DNA of 64,000 bases from Chryseobacterium sp. KACC 21268 (GTDB lineage: Bacteria; Bacteroidota; Bacteroidia; Flavobacteriales; Weeksellaceae). The position numbers and the translations under genes were made by a program. The stretch covers positions 3,968,001-4,032,000 of the forward strand of contig CP117875.1 of assembly GCA_028736075.1 (NCBI GenBank), written 5' to 3'. Positions 43,868 through 50,308 of the stretch are shown here, one piece after another (position 1 is the first letter of the stretch; every line of letters starts with the position of its first letter). The notes below the pieces were generated by a model. The model did not search any database. It was not told the DNA's origin and worked only from the letters and a program-made list of their open reading frames with translations.

Positions 43868-43870
43868 CTT

Positions 43871-43904
43871 AAAATACCTTCACTAATTTTTCTGAAGGTA
43901 TTTT
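43871..43904 (+). terminator. Terminator after tRNA-Glu copy 1
   Basis: Stem AAAATACCTTC / GAAGGTATTTT with a 12-base loop and following Ts. Confidence 0.8.
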
Positions 43905-43974
43905 TTATGAAACATTTAAATTCTGTATATTTCAATAAGATTATGCAGATAATAAATAAAAGAAAAATTAACTA

Positions 43975-44046
43975 GGCCCGTTCGTCTATCGGTTAGGACC
44001 TCAGGTTTTCATCCTGGTAAGAGGGGTTCGACTCCCCTACGGGCTA
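43975..44046 (+). tRNA. tRNA-Glu (TTC), copy 2
   Basis: Identical over all 72 bases to the copy at 43796, with the same three-base flank (TTA/CTT) after the discriminator. The spacer differs, so this is an old or gene-converted tandem duplication. Confidence 0.95.
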
Positions 44047-44050
44047 CTTA

Positions 44051-44078
44051 AAAATCCTTAGAATTTTCTAAGGATTTT
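44051..44078 (+). terminator. Terminator after tRNA-Glu copy 2
   Basis: Stem AAAATCCTTAG / CTAAGGATTTT with a following T-run. The same arms recur in the terminator at 45464. Confidence 0.85.
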
Positions 44079-44214
44079 TTTTGGTTTCATATGTAATATC
44101 TCCGGGATTCCTTCGTTGATATTCCTGGACGATTCGTCTACAAAAACTGCTCGTTCATCTATATTTTTTTCGAGGAATAGCAGACTTTAATATCTTTAAT
44201 AAAAAAACACAATT

Positions 44215-44835
44215 ATGTACATTATCATCGCAGTCATTCTGGTTTTAGTTGTCATCTTCCTTATCAACTCTTCTAAACTGGAAGGTTTCCGAAGCAAGCG
44301 TGGCAGAACTCTGGAATTCTTCATCTCTCTTATCTCAACTTTCATCGGTTTCTTTTTTGCCTTGAGTCTAAACACTATGCTGGCAGACATCAATCAAAAA
44401 GAAAATCTGGTAAAGCTATTGGACGCTACCAACCTTTCTCTCGAAAACAGCGAAATGAAAACCAAAGGAATGTATCTGAATCCAGCAAAAAGCGGCGTGG
44501 ATGTTTCAGAAATCATTCAGTATTCCCCTTTAGAAATTCCTAAGCTTTACACGAATCTTGAAACCAATTCTCTGGTGAGTGATTATTTTTTGTCCAATGC
44601 TTTTCAGGCATATATTTTGTGTAACGACAATCTGCAGACTTTTGTAAAAGGTGCCAATGCGGCCAACGCAAGTTCTGACAAGAAAACTTTGATTTTAGAA
44701 AAATACTTAGCCTACCTGAGTCTGGCGAAACAAGTAAACACTTTGGAAATTAAAAGGCTGAATGGCGAAATATCTGAGTCTGACGAGAACGCCGAATTAC
44801 AAAAATTAACAAAACAGATTATTAACAATCAATAA
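44215..44835 (+). CDS. Membrane-anchored protein of unknown function
   Basis: 206 aa. Two N-terminal membrane segments (1-18 and about 37-57, FFISLISTFIGFFFALSLNTM) are followed by a helical domain to the end, rich in Asn and Leu, with no recognised motif. It runs directly into the lipoprotein gene at 44840 (four-base gap), so the two act as an operon and probably meet at the membrane. No family recognised. Confidence 0.72.
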   Translation: MYIIIAVILVLVVIFLINSSKLEGFRSKRGRTLEFFISLISTFIGFFFALSLNTMLADINQKENLVKLLDATNLSLENSEMKTKGMYLNPAKSGVDVSEIIQYSPLEIPKLYTNLETNSLVSDYFLSNAFQAYILCNDNLQTFVKGANAANASSDKKTLILEKYLAYLSLAKQVNTLEIKRLNGEISESDENAELQKLTKQIINNQ

Positions 44836-44839
44836 TAAA

Positions 44840-45439
44840 ATGAAAAAAACACTTATGTCATTGGCCTTAGCAGGATTACTACTGACGGCCGCAAGTTGCA
44901 AAAAGAACGAAACCTCTAATGTGAAGATAGATTTCACACAGTCTTATGAAGATGCTGCATTGGCATTGGCTACAGCACAACAAAATTATCAGGAAGCGGT
45001 TGCCAGCAAAGACCCGGCAAGAATAGAAGCAGCCAAAATAGAATTGCAGAAAGCGCAGGACAAATATGTGGAGTCCAAAAAAGTGTATGTAGCGGAAGGC
45101 GGAACTGTGAAGACCGAATATGAAAACAATCTGGCGACGTCTACGCAAATCCTTGGAAATTCTTCAACTGGAATTGTAAGCAATGCAATCAAGAAAACCG
45201 ACAGCCTAATTACAGGGAAAACCAATGCTGAAATCGACAATGCTGCGAAAGAAATCAAAGATAAGGTGAATACAGAAAAGGCAAAATTGGTGGAAGATGC
45301 CAATAAAAAAGTATCTGATGCTAAAGTAGAAGCTGAAAAAGTAAAAGCTGATTTCAAAAAATCGACTGAAGAAACGAAGAAAGCAGCTAATGAAAAGATT
45401 GATAAGGCTCAAAAAGACCTCAATAATCTTTTTAAATAA
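44840..45439 (+). CDS. Coiled-coil lipoprotein
   Basis: 199 aa. Lipoprotein signal with LLLTAASC (lipid Cys20). Most of the rest is predicted helical: AATAQ/EAVASKDPARIEAAK-type heptads at about 40-80, and a long Lys/Glu/Ala coiled coil at about 130-199 (KAKLVEDANKKVSDAKVEAE). Such LEA-like or apolipoprotein-like helices could bind membrane or peptidoglycan. It forms an operon with the preceding membrane protein. Function unknown. Confidence 0.78.
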   Translation: MKKTLMSLALAGLLLTAASCKKNETSNVKIDFTQSYEDAALALATAQQNYQEAVASKDPARIEAAKIELQKAQDKYVESKKVYVAEGGTVKTEYENNLATSTQILGNSSTGIVSNAIKKTDSLITGKTNAEIDNAAKEIKDKVNTEKAKLVEDANKKVSDAKVEAEKVKADFKKSTEETKKAANEKIDKAQKDLNNLFK

Positions 45440-45463
45440 ATTGTAATAAATACATATCTTTAT

Positions 45464-45490
45464 AAAATCCTTAGAAATTCTAAGGATTTT
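45464..45490 (+). terminator. Terminator after the coiled-coil lipoprotein
   Basis: Stem AAAATCCTTAG / CTAAGGATTTT, identical in its arms to the hairpin at 44051, with a T-rich 3' side. Confidence 0.8.
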
Positions 45491-45510
45491 TATATTTACA
45501 ATTATCCTCA

Positions 45511-45849
45511 ATGAAATCCATTTCCATTCTCTTCTTACTGTTTAGTTTCATTTTTGCAAATTCCCAAACGGTTTATTATACACCGAGCGGACAAAAATAC
45601 CATACAGAAAATTGCAGAATGGTAAAAAATGTCTCAAACAAAACAGACCTTAACTCTGCTTTGGAAAAAGGATTGACTGCTTGTAAAATATGTCAGCCAG
45701 TTTCTACTTTAGGAATCTCAAGTCCTGAAAAAAAGAAACCTCAAGGAACAGAAGCCACTGTACAATGCAAAGGCACCACAAAAAGTGGCTCTAGGTGTAA
45801 ACATAGAACGAAAATCGGAAATGGATACTGCTTTCAACATCAGCCTTAA
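45511..45849 (+). CDS. Exported small Cys-rich protein (DUF5763-like C-terminus)
   Basis: 112 aa. Signal peptide about 1-18. Segment 20-65 (VYYTPSGQKYHTENCRMV, then GLTACKICQP) has the paired Cys pattern seen in phage- or nuclease-associated metal-binding tails. The C-terminal CKGTTKSGSRCKHRTKIGNG followed by YCFQH matches a C-x8-C-x10-C-x3-H zinc-finger-like module of the DUF5763 type. Two small metal-binding modules joined in one secreted protein is unusual. Role unknown. Confidence 0.7.
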   Translation: MKSISILFLLFSFIFANSQTVYYTPSGQKYHTENCRMVKNVSNKTDLNSALEKGLTACKICQPVSTLGISSPEKKKPQGTEATVQCKGTTKSGSRCKHRTKIGNGYCFQHQP

Positions 45850-45876
45850 TTTTATATCTTTGAAAAAATATTCTGA

Positions 45877-46284
45877 ATGAAAATCCTCATCATCAACGGC
45901 CCAAATCTCAACTTGCTCGGAACACGCGAACCAGAAATCTACGGTTCGGTCTCAATGGAAGATTATCTTTCCGATTTGAAGAATGAGTTCGAGTCTGATG
46001 ATTTATTTTATTATCAATCCAATATTGAAGGCGAACTCATCAACCGTTTGCAGGAAAATAACTTCGACGCTGTGGTCATCAATCCTGGCGCGTTTACGCA
46101 TTATTCTTACGCGATTTCGGATTGTCTTAAGAATATCAACAAACCGAAAGTAGAAGTTCATATCAGCAACATTTACAAACGTGAGGAATTCCGTAAGAAA
46201 TCTGTGACCGCTGAAAGTTGTGATGCTGTGATTTCTGGTTTTGGAATGAAAGGTTACCGATTGGCACTTCAAAGTTTTAAATAG
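45877..46284 (+). CDS. aroQ: 3-Dehydroquinate dehydratase, type II
   Basis: 135 aa. ILIINGPNLNLLGTREPEIYG (catalytic Tyr region), NPGAFTHYSYAISDCL and VEVHISNIYKREEFRKKS are the family motifs. It dehydrates 3-dehydroquinate in the shikimate pathway. No other aro genes are near. Confidence 0.96.
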   Translation: MKILIINGPNLNLLGTREPEIYGSVSMEDYLSDLKNEFESDDLFYYQSNIEGELINRLQENNFDAVVINPGAFTHYSYAISDCLKNINKPKVEVHISNIYKREEFRKKSVTAESCDAVISGFGMKGYRLALQSFK

Positions 46285-46286
46285 AA

Positions 46287-46316
46287 GTTAGATGTTAGAA
46301 TCTAGAAATTAGATTT
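46287..46316. repeat. TTAGA-type spacer repeat
   Basis: Short unit repeats (GTTAGATGTTAGAATCTAGAAATTAGA) between aroQ and its terminator; another text-like spacer family of this genome. Confidence 0.4.
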
Positions 46317-46333
46317 TAATTAATACTTAAATA

Positions 46334-46363
46334 AAAAAAGAATCTCGATTGAGATTCTTTTTT
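46334..46363. terminator. Bidirectional terminator
   Basis: Stem AAAAAAAGAATCTC / GAGATTCTTTTTT with loop GATT, between convergent aroQ and the 46365 lipoprotein. Confidence 0.85.
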
Positions 46364-46364
46364 G

Positions 46365-46862
46365 TTATTCTATTTTGACAAAGAATTTTCCGACTGGTTC
46401 GCCGTCTGCCATATTGTTCTTGGCAAATATCAGCCAATATTCTCCTTTTTGTTTGGTGTTATATTCAATAGTTGGTCCGAAAGGTCCGTCGAAAGTATTG
46501 TCCGGCATTCTGATTTGGTTGATTCTTACATTCATCGGCGTTTCGGTTTTCACGTAGCCTTTGATTTTTGGTTGGTCCAGGTTTTCCAGTTTTAGAATAA
46601 TCTGGTCGTTGGGATTTGTGATTTCGAGGTTTAGTCGGATTGGCATTTTGGATGCATCGACTGTAATGATTTTTTGGTTGGATTCTCTTTCGGTCTTCAC
46701 AATGGTTGACAAAGAATCTACTGGTTTTTCGATGGTTGTGACAGTATCCACTTTTGTATCTTTCACTTCCGGTTCTTTTTTACAAGCGACCAGAAACAAT
46801 GGAATTAAAGCTAAATATTTTAAACTATTGACGGTCTGGTTTCTCGATGTTAATCGTTTCAT
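46365..46862 (-). CDS. Lipoprotein of unknown function
   Basis: 165 aa. The lipobox is LIPLFLVAC (Cys27). The n-region is long and overlaps the end of the upstream gene by 38 bases; no better start exists. The mature part is all-beta-like, with IRLNLEITNPNDQIILKLEN and a closing GEYWLIFAKNNMADGEPVG. Last gene of an operon with the DUF4153/DUF4173-like protein. No family recognised. Confidence 0.7.
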   Translation of the reverse strand: MKRLTSRNQTVNSLKYLALIPLFLVACKKEPEVKDTKVDTVTTIEKPVDSLSTIVKTERESNQKIITVDASKMPIRLNLEITNPNDQIILKLENLDQPKIKGYVKTETPMNVRINQIRMPDNTFDGPFGPTIEYNTKQKGEYWLIFAKNNMADGEPVGKFFVKIE

Positions 46863-48219
46863 AATATAAAATTTTTGAGAGGAAAGTTTCTTTTTGATAA
46901 GATTCGATTCTTTCTTTGAGTTGGTTTTTCATTTCGGAGTTTCCGGTTTTCTCGGCGTAATCCAGCAATAACTTTTCGTTATAATTGATGGAAACCAAGT
47001 GGTAATTGTCCGCAAAATCCTTTCTCTTAATGTTATTGGACGTGATGATTCCGCCCCAATTGACGTAACTGCAAACCAAAATCAAGCCATAAGACGCCCA
47101 GAACATCCTGTTGAAAAGGAAAGCGTGGGTCTTTCTGTTTTGAATTTTGATGAAGGTAAAAATCAATCCAATCAAAGCCATTGTGAGGAAAGCATAAACA
47201 TCCAAACGTTTGTATGTCAATCCGAAATTGATGATGTATTCTGAGTTTTTGAGTGATGCTGAAATGACCAAAACAGCATTCAGAACAATCCAAATCTTGG
47301 CAGAAATTTTCAGCGACTTTGCTTTTTCATCAAAATTGAAACCTCTTTTAAAATAGAAAAGAATGACGAGAATCGCCATTACGATGGACATTATTACAGA
47401 ATTAACTCGTTCGTGGGTTTCTGCACTTAATCCGTCAGCTGACTTTGTGACTTCGAAAAACTGTTCGTAGTTGTAAGTGGCGATGAAAACCAAAAGCAAG
47501 ATATTAAGCGCAGAAAAAGAAATCAATCCGCTGGTTCTTTCAGAATCGATATCGAGGAAAGAGAAGGTTGGCTTTTGAATTTTTATCAAGCCTGAAAAAT
47601 TGTCATTCAAAAATCTGTTTTGTTTGAAGATGAATCTTTCCACACCGAAGTTCCAAAATATAAATCCAACATAAAATCCAATGACTGCCAGAATAATGAT
47701 ATCAAAAAAACTAAAATCAAACTTTATCTCACTAAAAAATTGGTCGAAATGTGAACTTCCTGCTGAATAGATGCAAAGGAAAATGGTAATCAAGATGCCG
47801 GGAATTAAGATAAACGTAATCAGTTTTTTGCCAAAACCGCCGCCTTCCTTTTGCTTTTCGAACCATTGTTCTGTGTAGAAAACCCTTCCCAGAAATGAAA
47901 AAAGATTGAATAATAAAACCTCGATGTAGAGAAATGGTTTGAGTTTCGGATAAGTCCCTTTGAACCTTAATAAAAATACAGAAACGAAAACGGCGACAAA
48001 AGAAATAGCATCGCCAAACCAAGCAAACGCAAACGAGGAGAAAATTGAAGTGACAAAAAGTGTGAGAAATGTTTTGGTCCGAAACTCAGATTTGGTTTGG
48101 GCAAAAGTCAGAATGCTCAGGAAAATTCCGAAAATCCCAAGATTGAGCGCGACATATTCTTTGTAGAAAAGGACGATAACCGCTAAAACTGTGATGAAAA
48201 TCAAATGGTGCTTTTTCAT
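46825..48219 (-). CDS. DUF4153/DUF4173-like polytopic membrane protein
   Basis: 464 aa with about 11 membrane spans. The pattern YSAGSSHFDQFFSEIKFDFSF between spans, and the C-terminal soluble region (NRMFWASYGLILVCSYVNWG followed by a helical tail to 464), fits DUF4153/DUF4173 membrane proteins, whose role is unknown. It follows the Coq4-like gene by 37 bases and overlaps the next lipoprotein. Confidence 0.7.
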   Translation of the reverse strand: MKKHHLIFITVLAVIVLFYKEYVALNLGIFGIFLSILTFAQTKSEFRTKTFLTLFVTSIFSSFAFAWFGDAISFVAVFVSVFLLRFKGTYPKLKPFLYIEVLLFNLFSFLGRVFYTEQWFEKQKEGGGFGKKLITFILIPGILITIFLCIYSAGSSHFDQFFSEIKFDFSFFDIIILAVIGFYVGFIFWNFGVERFIFKQNRFLNDNFSGLIKIQKPTFSFLDIDSERTSGLISFSALNILLLVFIATYNYEQFFEVTKSADGLSAETHERVNSVIMSIVMAILVILFYFKRGFNFDEKAKSLKISAKIWIVLNAVLVISASLKNSEYIINFGLTYKRLDVYAFLTMALIGLIFTFIKIQNRKTHAFLFNRMFWASYGLILVCSYVNWGGIITSNNIKRKDFADNYHLVSINYNEKLLLDYAEKTGNSEMKNQLKERIESYQKETFLSKILYYETINIEKPDRQ

Positions 48220-48256
48220 AATTATGATGTTTTATTAATTAAAAAGTAAATGGATT

Positions 48257-48742
48257 TTAGTAGAAAACTGGCGTTTGCTTTTGATAAACAAAATCTCTGA
48301 TGTTCTCAAAATTGTGAGTGAGTAACTTTTCGAAATCCCAATAGTAGAAAGGCCTCATACGTTTTCCCTTCTTGTAAGCCTGAATATAAATCCTGAAATA
48401 TTCCGGCAGAATGAGAGTTCCCAAAAAGATAGCAGCAAGAAGATGCGCATTCATCTTTCCATTTCCGAGAAGCAAAAACTGCATTACAACTTCCTCCTCG
48501 AACTTGGTTCCGCAATCGGTCAGCAGATGATGAACGTCGTGATTTTCCATTTTTGGAATCATTGTAAAACCGTGCTTTTTGTAGAACTCGCCGAGCTTTC
48601 TTCCTAAAGTATCTTCTTCAAAAGCCAGTAATTGCTGTTGGGAAAATGCCCATTGTCTTTTCTTTTTCTTAAAATATTTTCGATAAAGCTTTTGTGTATT
48701 GTCATAAACTAAAAGCAGAAATTGGATGCGGATTTTTTTCAT
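48257..48742 (-). CDS. Coq4-like protein
   Basis: 161 aa, soluble. ENHDVHHLLTDCGTKFEEEV contains HDxxH followed by eleven residues and Glu, the zinc motif of Coq4, a scaffold and hydroxylase-decarboxylase factor of ubiquinone synthesis. The rest, including FLLLGNGKMNAHLLAAIFLG and a C-terminal YYWDFEKLLTHNFENIRDF, is compatible with the Coq4 helical fold. Flavobacteriia use menaquinone, so the true substrate differs or is unknown. Second gene after the phosphoesterase and a small membrane protein. Confidence 0.7.
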   Translation of the reverse strand: MKKIRIQFLLLVYDNTQKLYRKYFKKKKRQWAFSQQQLLAFEEDTLGRKLGEFYKKHGFTMIPKMENHDVHHLLTDCGTKFEEEVVMQFLLLGNGKMNAHLLAAIFLGTLILPEYFRIYIQAYKKGKRMRPFYYWDFEKLLTHNFENIRDFVYQKQTPVFY

Positions 48743-48753
48743 AACATTTATTT

Positions 48754-49044
48754 TTAAATTGAGATTCCGATGTAGAAATAGAGAATGGCGATGGGAATAT
48801 TTATGAGCAGAATCAATGCGGATTTGATGGCATCAGTCGTATATTTTGGAGCGAAAATTCCAAATAAAAGCAATCCGGAAAATGCAATCAGATTGATAAC
48901 TGTTCCATAGGTCAGAAGCAAAAATCCTATGATTTGAAACACGCCATTTCCTGAAATAATGTAACCGAAGAGCGCAATATTTCCCAAGATAAATGAAAGC
49001 CAAAACAGAAACTTCCCGATGTGTAGAATTTTAAAGTTTTCCAT
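48754..49044 (-). CDS. Small membrane protein
   Basis: 96 aa from MENFKILHIGKF; a longer frame starts at 49104 but would overlap the upstream gene. Three hydrophobic spans (about 12-30, 38-58, 70-94). No family recognised. It lies between the phosphoesterase and Coq4-like genes in one operon. Confidence 0.7.
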   Translation of the reverse strand: MENFKILHIGKFLFWLSFILGNIALFGYIISGNGVFQIIGFLLLTYGTVINLIAFSGLLLFGIFAPKYTTDAIKSALILLINIPIAILYFYIGISI

Positions 49045-49061
49045 AAGTGTTGATTTTAATA

Positions 49062-49901
49062 TTAAATAGATTTCAATTTGAAAAGTGTAATCTCCGGTCT
49101 GCAATTGAATCTGACCTGGTAAGAATTTCCCAAAGCACGGTTGATGTAGAGCATTCGCCCATCATTCAAATCAATAATTCCGGAGGTGTATTTTCTGTTT
49201 TTCACGGGTAAAATCAGAGGTGGAAGAAAAGGAGGTACTGCTTGTCCGCCGTGCGTGTGTCCAGAGAGAATCCAGCCTTGATAACCGTTCCAGACATCCA
49301 AATCGCAGACATCGGGATTGTGGCAAAGGACGAGATTGGCTTCATCTGAATTGATGGTTTTCGTCAGATTTTCTGGGTGAAAATTAGTTCCCCATAATTC
49401 TTCAAAACCAAAAATATTCAGACCGGAAACTTCAGTTTTCTCATCGCGGAGGACTTGTATTTTGGAATCCGTGAGAATTTTTGAAACCTCATCGGCGATG
49501 TATTCTTCTTTCCATTCTGCGCCGTAATCGTGGTTGCCGAGAATTGCGGCTGTCCCTAGAGTTCCGAGAACGGCTTCTTTCATCACGATTTTCAGTTGTT
49601 CGAATTGTTCCGGATTATTTTCCCAGCAAACGAAATCGCCGGTGTAAACCACGATGTCTGGTTTGTAATTTTTTGCTTTCTTAAAAGAATCAATTAAGAA
49701 ATTATAGTCGAAACGATTGCCTACGTGTAAATCTGAGATTTGCATCAGCATTTTGTTATGAAGCTTTGAAGGCAGATTTTTAATCGGTAAATCCTGATGG
49801 ACAAACTCCAACCAAAACGGCTCGACTTGCCAGGAATAAATACCCAGTGAAAGTCCAGCAGTCGCGAGTAAAGATTTAGTAATAAATTTTCTTCGATTCA
49901 T
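49062..49901 (-). CDS. Metallophosphoesterase, exported
   Basis: 279 aa. N-terminal MNRRKFITKSLLATAGLSLG is a Tat-like signal or anchor. Calcineurin-type motifs are complete: QISDLHVGNRFD, VVYTGDFVCWENN, LGNHDYGAEW, LCHNPD and SGHTHGGQ. This group resembles YaeI-like phosphodiesterases acting on lipid or nucleotide phosphates; the substrate is unknown. First gene of the operon phosphoesterase-small membrane-Coq4-like-DUF4153/DUF4173-like-lipoprotein. Confidence 0.9.
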   Translation of the reverse strand: MNRRKFITKSLLATAGLSLGIYSWQVEPFWLEFVHQDLPIKNLPSKLHNKMLMQISDLHVGNRFDYNFLIDSFKKAKNYKPDIVVYTGDFVCWENNPEQFEQLKIVMKEAVLGTLGTAAILGNHDYGAEWKEEYIADEVSKILTDSKIQVLRDEKTEVSGLNIFGFEELWGTNFHPENLTKTINSDEANLVLCHNPDVCDLDVWNGYQGWILSGHTHGGQAVPPFLPPLILPVKNRKYTSGIIDLNDGRMLYINRALGNSYQVRFNCRPEITLFKLKSI

Positions 49902-49921
49902 TTTTTTTCAATTGTAAAGTT

Positions 49922-49939
49922 CTTTGAATTACAAAGTTA
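49922..49939 (-). promoter_or_regulatory. Promoter and operator of the phosphoesterase operon
   Basis: The -7 box TAACTTTG (minus strand, 49932-49939) overlaps the palindrome CTTTGAATTACAAAG at 49922-49936. The identical 15-mer overlaps the promoter at 54930-54947. Confidence 0.55.
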
Positions 49940-50015
49940 GTTTTCAAAAAAAATCGGGAATTATCTTCCCAACAATTTTATTTCCCCAACCCTAAAGGGA
50001 GCAAAATTCATTGTG

Positions 50016-50306
50016 CTATCTTCCCAACAATTTTTCCAGGTTATTGATATGTTCTGTGAACGCATCTCTACCCTTTTGCGTCACGCGGTAAGAGGTTCTT
50101 GGTTTTTTGCCTACAAATTCTTTTTTCACCTCGATGTATTCTGCTTTTTCCAGCGCTGTGCTGTGGCTGGCTAGATTGCCGTCGGTGGCGCTCAGAAGGT
50201 TTTTCATTTCGGTAAAATCAACCCAATCGTTGACCATAAGAACGGACATAATGCCCAATCTTACACGACTTTCGAATTCTTTGTTGAGTTGATTGATGTT
50301 TAACAT
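50016..50306 (-). CDS. Winged-helix transcriptional regulator
   Basis: 96 aa. MLNINQLNKEFESRVRLGIM, then VDFTEMKNLLSATDGNLASH (recognition helices) and YIEVKKEFVGKKPRTSYRVT (wing) match small MarR/ArsR-like winged-helix proteins. In Bacteroidota these often sit beside small multi-span membrane proteins like the one at 54304. Its first ten codons are duplicated at 53734-53765. It lies two bases after the MSEP-CTERM stop and is the last gene of that operon. Confidence 0.88.
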   Translation of the reverse strand: MLNINQLNKEFESRVRLGIMSVLMVNDWVDFTEMKNLLSATDGNLASHSTALEKAEYIEVKKEFVGKKPRTSYRVTQKGRDAFTEHINNLEKLLGR

Positions 50307-50307
50307 T
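50276..50307. repeat. 32-bp direct repeat, copy inside the regulator gene
   Basis: Identical over 32 bases to 53734-53765. On the minus strand it reads from just before the ATG through codon 10 of the winged-helix gene (MLNINQLNKE). The two copies bracket xrtK and the MSEP-CTERM gene, about 3.4 kb. Confidence 0.85.
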
Positions 50308-50308
50308 G

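Noticed and set aside
43796-44046. Tandem tRNA-Glu genes as an integration site
   Set aside because: No integrase, no attachment-like repeat other than the tRNA genes themselves, and both flanks are ordinary genes.
44051-45490. Two identical hairpins around the lipoprotein pair as mobile-element ends
   Set aside because: Each is a plain intrinsic terminator with a T-run at the end of a transcript. They are the same orientation and there is no target duplication.
49104-49104. Longer start for the small membrane protein
   Set aside because: It would overlap the phosphoesterase gene by 43 bases and add 20 polar residues before a normal start MENFKIL.
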